Below, piece after piece: positions 1-8,138 of a stretch of DNA of 26,126 bases (position 1 is the first letter of the stretch; each line of letters begins with the position of its first letter). The position numbers and the translations under genes are program-made. The stretch lies in contig JAFLCF010000041.1 of the NCBI GenBank assembly GCA_017303735.1, positions 1 through 26,126 on the forward strand, in the 5' to 3' direction. The DNA is from Anaerolineae bacterium. GTDB lineage: Bacteria; Chloroflexota; Anaerolineae; Anaerolineales; Villigracilaceae. A model generated the notes under the pieces. The model was not told the origin of the DNA and searched no databases. It was given only the letters and a program-made list of their open reading frames with translations.

Positions 1-1
1 G

Positions 2-877
2 ATCGCCAACGGCGCCTGGGTCAATGTAGTAGACCCGACGCCCGATGAGATCGAAAAGCTGGTCAATTGGGGGATGGACATGGACTATGTCAATTATTCG
101 TTAGATCAGGATGAAATGCCGCGCATAGAGCGCGATGAAGATTACACCTTCATCTTGCTTCGTATTCCCATTCATCAACCCGATAGCGATATTCCCTATA
201 ACACTGTGCCGCTTGGAATTTTGATCCTTGGCAATAAGATCATCACGGTTTGCCGGTACGATAGTGATATCTTCAAATCGCTTACCAATGGCAAATATAA
301 GCAAATGAAAACAGGCAAACGCTATCGCCTCACGCTTTACATCTTCCTTGAAACCGCCGCACGCTATTTGAACCTGTTGCGTGATATCAACCGCGCTACT
401 GAGTTGGTTGAAGATCGCTTGCAAAAATCTACACAGAATCGTGAATTGCTTGAACTTTTGAAATACCAAAAGAGTCTTACCTATTTCGCTACTGCATTGC
501 GTTCGAATGAAGTGATGATGGAGCGCGTGCAAAAAACGCAGCTCTTCAATTATTATGAAGAAGATCAAGATCTGCTTGAAGATGTGCTCACTGAAAATCA
601 GCAAGCCATTCAAATGACCAGCATCAATACCGAGATCCTTGCGAGCATGATGGATGCCTTTGCCTCGATCATCTCGAACAACTTAAATGTGGTCATGAAA
701 GCTTTGGCGGCACTCACGATCGTTTTGAACGTCCCGACCATTGTTGCTTCTTTCTACGGCATGAACGTGAACCTGCCCGGTGAAGGGCATCCGTTGGCAT
801 TTCTTACGGTCATTGGGTTGTCGTTGGGTCTGACAGCCTTGGCAACTTTTATTTTCTATAAACGAAATTGGTTCTAG
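2..877 (+). CDS. corA: CorA-family divalent metal ion transporter (5' partial)
   Basis: Inner-membrane channel for Mg2+ or related divalent ions. The frame is open from base 2 and starts with GAWVNVVDPTPDEIEKL, the usual beginning of the CorA cytoplasmic domain, so the true start lies just outside the window. A long helical middle (DINRATELVEDRLQ and following) leads to two C-terminal membrane segments. The first ends in the family signature YGMNVN, whose GMN forms the pore selectivity loop. The second is followed by the basic tail YKRNWF. The 292 residues visible suggest that only some 10-25 are missing. It stops at TAG 875-877, and the next gene begins 20 bases later with an AAAGAGGAG ribosome binding site, so the two may be co-transcribed. 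The family is secure; the transported ion is not known. Confidence 0.93.
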   Translation: MANGAWVNVVDPTPDEIEKLVNWGMDMDYVNYSLDQDEMPRIERDEDYTFILLRIPIHQPDSDIPYNTVPLGILILGNKIITVCRYDSDIFKSLTNGKYKQMKTGKRYRLTLYIFLETAARYLNLLRDINRATELVEDRLQKSTQNRELLELLKYQKSLTYFATALRSNEVMMERVQKTQLFNYYEEDQDLLEDVLTENQQAIQMTSINTEILASMMDAFASIISNNLNVVMKALAALTIVLNVPTIVASFYGMNVNLPGEGHPLAFLTVIGLSLGLTALATFIFYKRNWF

Positions 878-896
878 GTTTTAAAGAGGAGTAAGC

Positions 897-1745
897 ATGA
901 ATGCTGAATTGATACTCGATGCCAAAGCTGCCCTGGGTGAAGGTCCCGCATGGGATGAAAAGACTCAAACCCTTTATTGGGTGGATATTCTTGGAAAACG
1001 CATCTATACCGCTGAAGGCATGCTTGCCGAACTGGATGAAATGATCGGCTGTCTGGCTCCGCGAAAAAATGGAAATTTGATTCTCGGAAAACGCGCCTCC
1101 TTCGTGGACTTTGACCTGGGCACCTCCCAGCAAACTTTACTTGTGTCTCTAAATGAATCTGCCACTAATCGCATGAACGACGGCAAATGTGACCCTGCCG
1201 GGCGCTTCCTCGCTGGCACGATGGATATGAATGAGAAAGACCCCACCGGCAGTTTTTATTCCTTCGATGGAAAATCTACGCGTGTCCTGTTTCGTGATGT
1301 GACCATTTCCAATGGCATGGCATGGAGCCCAGATTACAAAACCTTCTATTACATCGATACGCCCACTTGCGAAGTCCGCGCTTATGATTATGATCTGAAA
1401 ACAGGTGAGATCGCCAATCGCCGTAAAGCCTTCGATGTTCCCAACTCGCTCGGCTGGGCAGACGGCATGACCTCAGATGTGGCTGGCAATCTGTGGATCG
1501 CCATGTGGGGTGGGGCACAGGTGACGAGATGGAATCCGAACACAGGGCAGTTGCTTGAGCAGATTCCCGTGCCCACGTTGCAATCGTCCTGCCCGGTATT
1601 TGGCGGGAAAGACCGCAATGAGCTCTACATCACTTCAGCACGCAAAGGCATGAGCGAAGCGGACTTAAGTAAATACCCGCTCTCTGGCGGGTTGTTCAAA
1701 GTGGTGACGAAATACGAGGGGATGCCAACGTTTGAATTTGGGTAA
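897..1745 (+). CDS. SMP-30/gluconolactonase/LRE-like sugar lactonase
   Basis: A 282-residue six-bladed beta-propeller of the regucalcin family, which hydrolyses aldonolactones using a bound divalent metal. The usual metal ligands are present: Glu15 (LGEGPAWD), Asn139 (ISNGMAW) and Asp189 (GWADGM). The substrate-binding Asn94-Asp95 (MNDGKCDPAGRFLAGTMD) is also present. Length is normal for the family and there is no signal peptide, so it should be cytoplasmic. The start is well supported by GAGGAG 7 bases upstream. It follows the metal transporter closely and ends against a strong hairpin terminator. The substrate cannot be predicted from sequence, and no sugar catabolic genes lie beside it. 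Confidence 0.9.
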   Translation: MNAELILDAKAALGEGPAWDEKTQTLYWVDILGKRIYTAEGMLAELDEMIGCLAPRKNGNLILGKRASFVDFDLGTSQQTLLVSLNESATNRMNDGKCDPAGRFLAGTMDMNEKDPTGSFYSFDGKSTRVLFRDVTISNGMAWSPDYKTFYYIDTPTCEVRAYDYDLKTGEIANRRKAFDVPNSLGWADGMTSDVAGNLWIAMWGGAQVTRWNPNTGQLLEQIPVPTLQSSCPVFGGKDRNELYITSARKGMSEADLSKYPLSGGLFKVVTKYEGMPTFEFG

Positions 1746-1784
1746 ATGTATAGGAGCGCAGCTATGCTGCGCTCCTATACATTT
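1744..1784. terminator. Strong bidirectional intrinsic terminator
   Basis: A perfect 19-bp stem (1744-1762 with 1766-1784) with a TAT loop starts inside the stop codon of the lactonase gene. The GC-rich core AGGAGCGCAGC is flanked by AAAT/ATTT, so it could work on either strand. Similar hairpins recur in such genomes, and this could also be a copy of a palindromic repeat. Confidence 0.8.
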
Positions 1785-1817
1785 GTACAAGAAATCCAGA
1801 TTCTAGTTATTACTTTA

Positions 1818-1949
1818 GACCTCTTGCATAAGTGCTCGTAGGGTGGGTTTGCAACCCGCCATGTATTTAAGTATCAAGAGAATGTCAGGCTGATAGTGTC
1901 GCCAAGACGCCACGTGATGCCTGACTTACAATTGAATTTTCAAGAGGTC
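1818..1949. repeat. MITE-like element with 9-bp terminal inverted repeats
   Basis: GACCTCTTG (1818-1826) is repeated inverted as CAAGAGGTC (1941-1949). The 132-bp interior holds two further palindromes: GGTGGGTTTGCAACCCGCC at 1842-1860, and GTCAGGC/GCCTGAC at 1884-1890 and 1919-1925. It has no coding capacity. The arrangement fits a small non-autonomous transposon or a composite palindromic repeat between two convergent genes. No clear target-site duplication is visible. Confidence 0.45.
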
Positions 1950-1952
1950 ATT

Positions 1953-2804
1953 TTATAGATCGCGGTGATTGAAGGTGCTGATCGCCACCATCAGCGCGAG
2001 GATGAGATAAAGGATCGCGTACCCGATCATCAGCGGACTTGGAACGGAGATCGTCCCAAAGGGAGACATGCCGATCGCCGCTGAGATGGGCGATTGCATT
2101 TCGAATGCCGCCCGCCGCCAAAGCGACTCGCTGGGGATGAGCAGGCTGGTCACAATACCAACTTGAACGGCGATCTCATTTTGCAGCACAGAGCCGATCT
2201 GCTCCACCCAGCCGCCGATGAACGACAGCCCGTACAAACCGAAGACAACGCCGCCCGTCGCCAGCCCGGAAAGAAAACTGGAGCAAGCCAGCGAGATGGT
2301 CATAATGAGCACCGCTTCGAGGTAGATGAGAGTCACTCCCGGCAGGATGTTATGCGGTGTGAAGCCTGTGATCAGCCTAACCATGAGCACCGTCCCACCA
2401 GACATGAGCACGGCATATCCCGCCAGCAGAATCGCAAACCCGAGCCACTTCCCTAACACCACATCCCGACGATGGATCGGTTTGGCGACGATGGTCTGGA
2501 TCGTGCCGGAGATGATCTCGCCAGAAAGCGTATCAGCGCCAAGCAACGCGCCCATCGCAGCGGAGAGGAAGGTCACCGCGTACAAACCCGCCAGCATGAT
2601 CATGTTGACGAACTCATTCTTCATCAGGTTGGTGACAGTTTCGCTGGATGTTGGCGCCTCTGCGGATGCGCTGATGTAAACAAAGTGGAATCCCACGGAG
2701 AAGAAAGTCAGAAAGACCAGCCCAAGGATGATGCCGGTGAGAACGATGCGCCGCCGAATGGCTTCGCGTAAGGTCAGGCGTGCCAGAGTCCAAATGTTTT
2801 TCAT
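1953..2804 (-). CDS. ABC-2 type transporter permease
   Basis: A 283-residue polytopic membrane protein forming the membrane part of an ABC exporter with the ATPase encoded just upstream. About six hydrophobic segments are visible, beginning with VLTGIILGLVFLTFFSVGF near residue 22. The first is preceded by a basic cytoplasmic start (LARLTLREAIRRR), typical of ABC-2/NosY-like permeases. The loop containing GADTLSGEIISGTIQTIVAK, between segments 2 and 3, is the conserved cytoplasmic coupling region of these proteins. Its ATG overlaps the ATPase stop as ATGA, indicating translational coupling. The substrate is unknown: related exporters handle peptides, antibiotics, lipids or copper-site factors. 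Confidence 0.88.
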   Translation of the reverse strand: MKNIWTLARLTLREAIRRRIVLTGIILGLVFLTFFSVGFHFVYISASAEAPTSSETVTNLMKNEFVNMIMLAGLYAVTFLSAAMGALLGADTLSGEIISGTIQTIVAKPIHRRDVVLGKWLGFAILLAGYAVLMSGGTVLMVRLITGFTPHNILPGVTLIYLEAVLIMTISLACSSFLSGLATGGVVFGLYGLSFIGGWVEQIGSVLQNEIAVQVGIVTSLLIPSESLWRRAAFEMQSPISAAIGMSPFGTISVPSPLMIGYAILYLILALMVAISTFNHRDL

Positions 2805-3718
2805 TGCACACCATCCTGCCCGAGGGTTTCGATAAAAATTTCTTCGAGCGAGAGCCGGTTGGGAGTCATCGCATAGACTTGCACATTGTTTGTAACCAAA
2901 AAGCGATTGATCTCCGGCAGGTCGGTTTCGCCACGGATGGTCATGGTCAGGTGGTCGGAATCAAGGCGCAGGTCATCGCCCCACTGTCTCAACGCCGAGA
3001 CGATCTCCGGTGTCAGACCTGAGGCGCGGATGGTCAACATCGAAATGTTCTGATTCAGCGCGGACATTTCCATCACGCGGATCACTTCGCCGTGTTTGAT
3101 GAATGCCACGCGGTTACAGGTGACTTCGATCTCGCTCAACAAATGCGAGTTGAGGAAAACGCTCGTGCCTTCCTCGCGCAGTTCGTGGATGATGTCGCGT
3201 ACCAGCCGCCGCCCAACCGGGTCGAGACCGGAGGTTGGTTCATCCAAAAAGACGAGCGCGGGGCGGTTCATCAATGCCTGCGCCAGACCGATGCGCTGCA
3301 ACATGCCTTTGGAAAACGTGCGCAGTTGTTTGTGGCGGAAGTCGGCAAGCCCCACGCGTTCGAGCAATTCATCGCGGCGGTGCTTCAAATCGGATGCAGA
3401 CATGCCGAACAGTTCGCCGTGCAGTTCGAGGAATTCATGCGCCGTCAGCCATTCTTGAAAGCGGAAGTGCTCCGGCAGAAAGCCGACCCGCGCCAGCGAA
3501 GCACGGTCACCGATGGGTGCGCCAAGTAGATAGGCTGCGCCAGAGGTCGGTGCCACCAGCCCCAACAGCATTTTGATGGATGTGGTCTTGCCCGCGCCGT
3601 TGGGACCCAAAAAGCCAAACACCTCACCCTGTTCCACTTGCAGGGTGAGACCTTTTACAGCGACCTTGTCGCCGAATTCTTTGCGAAGGTCTTCAGTTCG
3701 TATTGCAGGGATAGTCAT
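2801..3718 (-). CDS. ABC-2 type transporter ATP-binding protein
   Basis: Cytoplasmic ATPase partner of the downstream permease. All nucleotide-binding motifs are present: Walker A GPNGAGKTT, signature FSKGMLQR in place of LSGGQ, Walker B ALVFLDEPTSGLDP and the H-loop in LNSHLLSE. The C-terminal 80 residues form the small extra domain of the BcrA/NosF-like class. The frame is open to an ATG at 3745, but those first nine codons begin inside a palindromic repeat (3739-3835). The next ATG, at 3718, gives MTIPAIRTEDLRKEFG, where family homology starts, and is chosen here (305 residues). Neither start has a clear ribosome binding site. Confidence 0.9.
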   Translation of the reverse strand: MTIPAIRTEDLRKEFGDKVAVKGLTLQVEQGEVFGFLGPNGAGKTTSIKMLLGLVAPTSGAAYLLGAPIGDRASLARVGFLPEHFRFQEWLTAHEFLELHGELFGMSASDLKHRRDELLERVGLADFRHKQLRTFSKGMLQRIGLAQALMNRPALVFLDEPTSGLDPVGRRLVRDIIHELREEGTSVFLNSHLLSEIEVTCNRVAFIKHGEVIRVMEMSALNQNISMLTIRASGLTPEIVSALRQWGDDLRLDSDHLTMTIRGETDLPEINRFLVTNNVQVYAMTPNRLSLEEIFIETLGQDGVQ

Positions 3719-3738
3719 TGAATATATTTTAATAAGAA

Positions 3739-3835
3739 ATGTCATTGCGAGGGTGTATTTCCCGAAGCAATCTCCTCATTCGATTGGAGATTGCTTCGCC
3801 CACTCGGCGTTTGAGCCTCGGGCTCGCAATGACAT
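3739..3835. repeat. Nested palindromic intergenic repeat
   Basis: The outer arms ATGTCATTGCGAG (3739-3751) and CTCGCAATGACAT (3823-3835) are perfect inverted repeats. A second pair, GAAGCAATCTCC (3764-3775) and GGAGATTGCTTC (3786-3797), is nested inside. This is the layout of the dispersed TGTCATTGCGAG-type repeats seen in many bacterial genomes. In RNA it would fold into a long two-tier hairpin between the anti-sigma and ABC genes. Confidence 0.8.
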
Positions 3836-3849
3836 ATTATGGTTTCAAC

Positions 3850-5010
3850 TTATGGCAGGGATTCCGCCAGTACGAAGGCAGGAGTCGTGTCCGAGCCAGT
3901 GTCGGCGATGACGTACAAGATGCCATCCTTGACCCACATCAGTAGATACTCAGGGGCATATTCCTCCGTGCGCTGAATGAGGACACCGGTCACGCCATCC
4001 ACACTGACCTCGGAGTGCGTGGTCACATCGCGCGGGATCGGCACCACGAGCGTCGTCGCCCAATCCACGCTCGAGGCGAAGGAGGCGGCTTCTTCACTTT
4101 CCATGCCGCTGAATTCGAGCGCGATCTGCGCGAGTTGCGCCATGTCCACGCCATCAGGCACACTGACCAGCGGACTGGTCATCTGTGTGAGGACGATACA
4201 ATCCGGGTATTGTTCACCCATATCGAAGGGGTCTTCACCGCCTTCCAAGTCGGGGGTGGGGCAATCGCCAAACGATGCGCTAACCGTCGCCGGGATGCTC
4301 ACGGAAATTTCCGCGCCATCGATCGCTTCCGGCAGAACGAGGTCAGTGCGACCGGCGCCATCGATCAACGCCTGTGCTTTTTCGCGGTCAATGGTCATGG
4401 TAAATGCGGCAGACTCGGTTACATAAATTCCAGAAGTAGATTGGACTTCCGGCAGGCGCACGCTAAACCCTGCCAACCCGCTGGCTTCTTCACCGTTCGC
4501 TGCTTCAACCGGATCACCCGGTTCATCGGTCACCACAGTGGAACTGGAGATCAGCTCGCTCAATTGCGTGCCGAGCGCTTCGTTGCCGGTCAGGCTTTGC
4601 AGATTGTTCGGGTCGATGGATAGAACCGTCACCTGCTGCACGCGGAACAGGTTCAAGAACTCACTTGCCAGTGCGCGAGTTGTTGGGAATGCCAGCACAA
4701 GCGCCAGCGCCACAAGCGCGATCGCACCATAGCGGATTACGGGGAATGAAAACCACTTTTTCAACATGGATGTCTCCTTTTGATTCATAGTACTTTGAGT
4801 AAAGCGAACCCAGGCAGATCGGGCAGATGGCACAGCCCGGATCTCATCGGATAAAAACGACAGCCGTTTCGCGGTTCGAAGATGCGCCTGTTTGACTTCG
4901 TTCAATTGCTTCTGGCACGCGGCGCACGCGTTCAAATGACCCGACAATGACGCATCCAACTCACCATCGAGCGATGCACGCAACTCACCTTCGGTCAAAT
5001 GTCTGTTCAT
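3850..5010 (-). CDS. Zinc-finger anti-sigma factor, membrane-anchored
   Basis: Probable regulator of the ECF sigma factor encoded immediately upstream. The N-terminus carries the zinc anti-sigma signature His25-x3-Cys29-x2-Cys32 (GHLNACAACQKQ). A single membrane segment lies at about 91-110 (VIRYGAIALVALALVLAFPT), and some 275 residues follow on the outside. The outer part begins LASEFLNLFRVQQVTVLSID and has no recognised catalytic motif; it may sense an envelope signal. Its ATG overlaps the sigma stop as ATGA. A second, well-placed ribosome binding site (AAAAGGAG) precedes Met82 at 4767, just before the membrane segment, so a shorter product without the zinc finger is possible. Confidence 0.85.
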   Translation of the reverse strand: MNRHLTEGELRASLDGELDASLSGHLNACAACQKQLNEVKQAHLRTAKRLSFLSDEIRAVPSARSAWVRFTQSTMNQKETSMLKKWFSFPVIRYGAIALVALALVLAFPTTRALASEFLNLFRVQQVTVLSIDPNNLQSLTGNEALGTQLSELISSSTVVTDEPGDPVEAANGEEASGLAGFSVRLPEVQSTSGIYVTESAAFTMTIDREKAQALIDGAGRTDLVLPEAIDGAEISVSIPATVSASFGDCPTPDLEGGEDPFDMGEQYPDCIVLTQMTSPLVSVPDGVDMAQLAQIALEFSGMESEEAASFASSVDWATTLVVPIPRDVTTHSEVSVDGVTGVLIQRTEEYAPEYLLMWVKDGILYVIADTGSDTTPAFVLAESLP

Positions 5011-5576
5011 GATTCCTCCTGGGCAAGCGCCCGATACCGTTCTTCGAATTCGCGTTCGGCTCTCACCAACAGCGGTCCAATGGACGTGGGGGAGAGCCCA
5101 AGGGAGTCGGCGATCTCCTTGTAAGACATGCCCGAATATCGCAAGACCAACAATTGCGCCTGTCGTTCGTTCATGGCTGCCAGAGCTTGGCGCGCGGTTT
5201 CTTGTTCTTCGTTCGCCGCCTGAATTTCGACGGGGCGGGTTTCGGGCGCTTCATCGAGGGCGAATCGTCCCGCCTTCAACTCATAGCCTTCGCGCCGCTT
5301 GAAACTGCGGATCGAACGCAAACCAAGATTAGTCGCCACACGATACAGCCAGCCGCCAGGTTGAAAGCCATCTTCACGAAACGGGCTGCGTTGATACAGC
5401 CGCAAAAACGTTTCCAGCGTCAGGTCTTCGGCTTCGGCGGGGTCAACCACCAACCGGCGGACGATGCGATAGACAAACGACCAATATTCCCGAAACAGGG
5501 ATTCAAAATCCTCGCTGCGAGAATCCGCGTGTGCATCGACGGATTCGACGTTACGTTTCTTCATTCCCTGAATCAT
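5007..5576 (-). CDS. ECF-type RNA polymerase sigma factor
   Basis: A 189-residue sigma-70 family regulator. Region 2 spans about residues 24-95 (FESLFREYWSFVYRIVRRLV, then the -10 recognition stretch PAEAEDLTLETFLRLY). Region 4 spans about 125-180, with the helix-turn-helix YSGMSYKEIADSLGLSPTSI that reads -35 elements. There is no region 3, as expected for the extracytoplasmic-function class. It is translationally coupled to the anti-sigma gene, so the pair probably forms a signal-responsive switch. The ABC exporter downstream in the same direction is a plausible target. Start: the ATG at 5576 gives the longest frame; Met5 (5564, preceded by CAGGGA) is an alternative. Confidence 0.93.
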   Translation of the reverse strand: MIQGMKKRNVESVDAHADSRSEDFESLFREYWSFVYRIVRRLVVDPAEAEDLTLETFLRLYQRSPFREDGFQPGGWLYRVATNLGLRSIRSFKRREGYELKAGRFALDEAPETRPVEIQAANEEQETARQALAAMNERQAQLLVLRYSGMSYKEIADSLGLSPTSIGPLLVRAEREFEERYRALAQEES

Positions 5577-6004
5577 ACTCGTGTTGGAAGTAATCGGGTC
5601 ATGGATATTAAGCCTGTCCTGACACTATAACCCCGCTCAAAATGGAAATGAGACACAAGCCCCTGCGTATCTTTCTATACCTGAAACTGGTCGCTGACCA
5701 TCAACCTTCTCTCCCCGAAAGCGCGCAAACCCCATGTCACCCCTACGGGGTTTGGAATTTTTGAATTCAAATTCTAGAATCATTTCATCCCTTCGGGATT
5801 TTTGATGGCAGCCTGAAACCCCCTGCTATTTTCTGTTAGGCGGGTTGAAAACCCGCCCTATGGTTTACACTTCTTCGGGGAAATGATAAGCACCCAACCC
5901 CGTAGGGGTGACAGGATTATAGAAATGATTACGAAAAGAATCCAAACCCCGAAGGGGTGATATAGCTGGTCATGCTGTAGTGCGAGGCAAGCTATCACCT
6001 TGCG
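5577..6004. repeat. Intergenic cluster of REP-like short palindromes
   Basis: No credible gene is seen in these 428 bases. They contain at least five short palindromes: CACCCCTACGGGGTTTGG near 5738, CATCCCTTCGGGATTTTT near 5787, TAGGCGGGTTGAAAACCCGCCCTA near 5838 (arms GGCGGGTT/AACCCGCC), AACCCCGTAGGGGTGACA near 5897 and AAACCCCGAAGGGGTGAT near 5943. Two share the flank GGGGTGA and two share CCCGT/CGGGG cores in opposite orientation. This is typical of dispersed REP-like elements. Confidence 0.7.
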
Positions 6005-6676
6005 CTATGCTAGATTTAGCTTTTCCCCGTGCTCGCGCAGCCACCTTCGATGGGACTTGTATTCCGGGCATAACAGCTCTACTGCCTTCCAGAATTTCTG
6101 CGAATGATTTTTAATTCGCAAATGCACCAACTCATGGATGACGACATAATCGATGACCTCCAGCGGAGCCATCACCAGCCGCCATGCGAAGTTGATCGTG
6201 CCGGTGGAGGTGCATGAGCCCCAGCGAGTCTTCGCTGAGTTGACCTTGACCAACTTGGGTTCAAATCCGTGCAGGGCGGCGTAGTGATGCACGCGCTCAG
6301 TAAAGACAGTCATTGCTTGCGACTTGTACCATTTGGTAAAGGCAGCTTCTCCTCGTTCTCGCGCAGAAGTGGACAGGGTGAATCCACCGTCGAATTTGAG
6401 AGCAGGCCGCTGAGGTGGGACGAGGCGCAGTTCGTATTCTGTTCCTATGAATAGAAAACGTTCACCATCTACATATTCTTTCTTTTGGTGGGGGATTACC
6501 GATTTGATCTTCTCACGCGAGCGGAGGATCCAGTCCGTTTTTTCTGCAATGAAGCCGTGAATATCTTGCAGAGTCGCCCGCCTCGGCGCACGGACGGTGA
6601 GGCGGCCATCGCGTTCGATGATGAGGGCAATGGTGCGGCGTTTGGCACGCACGAGTTTATCGATTTGTATTTGCAT
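6005..6676 (-). CDS. YgjP-type zinc metallopeptidase (DUF45, SprT-like)
   Basis: A 223-residue predicted zinc-dependent peptidase of the YgjP/M48-related family. The catalytic HELVH lies at residues 181-185, with the third ligand probably His191 (KNHSQKFW). The family hallmark RWGSC follows KT at 151-155, and the C-terminal WLREHG motif is present. Length is normal. The first 20 bases overlap the end of the monooxygenase gene, which implies read-through translation from the same transcript. The family is common beside unrelated genes and its substrates are largely unknown. Confidence 0.9.
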   Translation of the reverse strand: MQIQIDKLVRAKRRTIALIIERDGRLTVRAPRRATLQDIHGFIAEKTDWILRSREKIKSVIPHQKKEYVDGERFLFIGTEYELRLVPPQRPALKFDGGFTLSTSARERGEAAFTKWYKSQAMTVFTERVHHYAALHGFEPKLVKVNSAKTRWGSCTSTGTINFAWRLVMAPLEVIDYVVIHELVHLRIKNHSQKFWKAVELLCPEYKSHRRWLREHGEKLNLA

Positions 6677-7976
6677 CGTTCCATTCGGGCGCAGATTTGG
6701 GGATCTCGCGCTTCAACTCGGCGATGTGCGGATGAAACTCCACTTCAACGCTGTGACGCGGTGAATTGACGTAATGCTTCTTCATATATTCGATGTGACG
6801 CGCGATACGATGGCGTACATCTTTTGGCAGGTTGTAGTTTCCAATGATGTAATTGGCAGCGAGTTTGGCATGCAGATCAGAAAGGGGCCAGATCGAGCCA
6901 AGCGGCTGAACTAGACCGATGAAGCATAGCGAAGGATGGTCGGGGTGGAAGACGTTTTTATACAGCGGCGGCACACCTTCTTCTATGGCGAGAAAGCCCG
7001 GGTCAAAGAAAGGAAGCGAGATCTTGAATCCGGTGGCGGCGATGATCGAGTCGTATTCCTCCACGCGCCCATCCGTGAATTCGACCTGTTTACCGTCGAA
7101 GCGTTTGATATCCGGGCGGACGTGAACCTTGCCATGACGGATGGCGTACAAAACTTCGGAGTTGTTAGTGACGTGTGCATTCAAGATGCCGTGTTTGGGT
7201 TTGGGCAGCCCGTAATCTTCGTAGTTGCCAACGGCGAGTTTGAGCGTGAGATAAAAGAAGGGCAGGCGAAGCCACGCGGGCAGCCAATGAAAACGCCCGT
7301 TCACTACATCGGGCGGCTGACCGAAGACGAACTTGGGGACGATGTATTGTCCCCGCCGCATGGACATGGCCGTGAACGCCGAGACACGCGCGGTCTCCAC
7401 GGAGATGTCACAACCGGAATTGCCCGCGCCGATGACGAGCACACGCTTGCCCGCAAAAGGTGCGGCACGTTTGTATTCGTGCGAGTGGATGAACTCGCCC
7501 GTGAATTCGCCTTCGTATGTTGGGTAGCGCGGATTCCAGTGATGCCCATTGGCGATGAGCAGATAGTCAAAGGTTTCGACCTTGCCATCGTCGAGTGTGA
7601 TGCGCCAGGTTTTATCCGGCAGTTCTTCGGCTTTTGTTACTTCAGTATTGAATTGAATGTAAGGCGCAACCCCAAAGTACTTGGCATAACCTTGAAAATA
7701 CGCCAGCATTTGCGTGTGCGAGGGATAATCGGGATAGTCCGCGGGCATGGGGTAGTCGAAATACTCCGAGTAGCGCCGCGAGCTGATGAGATGCGTCGTT
7801 TCGTAGACGGAGGAGTGGTTGGTCTTGTCATTAAATACCCAGTTGCCGCCCACTTGGTCATTCTTCTCGTAGATAACGAAATTCCTGATGCCCGCTTGAA
7901 TGAGATTCTTCCCAGCAGTGATTCCTGAAGGTCCCGCCCCGATGATGCATACTCGTGAGTCTCGTGTTCGGTTCAT
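6657..7976 (-). CDS. Flavin-containing monooxygenase
   Basis: A 439-residue FAD- and NADPH-dependent monooxygenase that oxygenates soft nucleophiles or ketones using O2. The FAD-binding Rossmann motif GAGPSG is at 13-18, followed by the GGNW turn. The class B fingerprint FxGxxxHxxxY appears as FTGEFIHSHEY at 158-168. The NADPH-binding GAGNSG is at 183-188, and ATGFKISLPFF is the conserved motif near the C-terminal third. The start has GAGGAAC seven bases upstream. The gene begins about 65 bases from the relic integrase leader at the left edge of the island. Whether it acts as an N-oxygenase, S-oxygenase or Baeyer-Villiger enzyme is not clear. Confidence 0.92.
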   Translation of the reverse strand: MNRTRDSRVCIIGAGPSGITAGKNLIQAGIRNFVIYEKNDQVGGNWVFNDKTNHSSVYETTHLISSRRYSEYFDYPMPADYPDYPSHTQMLAYFQGYAKYFGVAPYIQFNTEVTKAEELPDKTWRITLDDGKVETFDYLLIANGHHWNPRYPTYEGEFTGEFIHSHEYKRAAPFAGKRVLVIGAGNSGCDISVETARVSAFTAMSMRRGQYIVPKFVFGQPPDVVNGRFHWLPAWLRLPFFYLTLKLAVGNYEDYGLPKPKHGILNAHVTNNSEVLYAIRHGKVHVRPDIKRFDGKQVEFTDGRVEEYDSIIAATGFKISLPFFDPGFLAIEEGVPPLYKNVFHPDHPSLCFIGLVQPLGSIWPLSDLHAKLAANYIIGNYNLPKDVRHRIARHIEYMKKHYVNSPRHSVEVEFHPHIAELKREIPKSAPEWNDANTNR

Positions 7977-8040
7977 AGTTCCTCAGATGTTGTGATGGAG
8001 AGGCTGTTTCACAATTGAAATTATATTCGATTCGTGTGTG

Positions 8041-8092
8041 TTTTAAAACGAACGTGGCGACCTCCTTGAATAGAGATCGCCACGCATAAGAA
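8041..8092 (-). pseudogene. Relic of an integrase leader and first codons
   Basis: Read on the minus strand, this stretch matches the leader of the integrase remnant beside the tRNA (16690-16762). Both have the same Shine-Dalgarno region, a hairpin in the same place, and first codons that would encode xFVLK. Here the start codon position reads ACG (8055-8053) instead of ATG, and homology ends after about five codons. It sits directly next to the left att site, as the intact-side copy does, so it looks like the remains of an earlier insertion at the same tRNA. Confidence 0.7.
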
Positions 8093-8138
8093 GTGTGCCG
8101 AGGGGGAGATTTGAACTCCCGACCAAGGGCTTATGAGT
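8093..8138 (-). repeat. Distal att site (3' half of tRNA-CAU)
   Basis: Forty-six bases identical to 16763-16808, covering the tRNA from base 31 at the anticodon-loop edge to the discriminator base plus three downstream bases. The acceptor 5' strand, the D arm and most of the 5' anticodon stem are absent, so it is not a functional tRNA. The identity stops near the anticodon loop, a usual crossover position for tRNA-directed tyrosine recombinases. Confidence 0.9.

Noticed and set aside
3445..3627. A minus-strand alternative frame within the ABC ATPase
   Set aside because: Out-of-frame shadow of the Walker A region.
5730..5960. CRISPR-like array
   Set aside because: The repeated units are short palindromes with irregular spacing and mixed orientation, so they fit REP-like elements, not direct repeats with uniform spacers. 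No cas genes are present.
6936..7928. A 330-codon open frame on the plus strand
   Set aside because: It lies wholly antisense to the well-supported flavin monooxygenase gene and shows no domain or ribosome binding site; it is a shadow frame of GC-biased codons.
8093..8138. A second tRNA gene
   Set aside because: Only the 3' half is present; the acceptor 5' strand and D arm are missing. It is an att copy.
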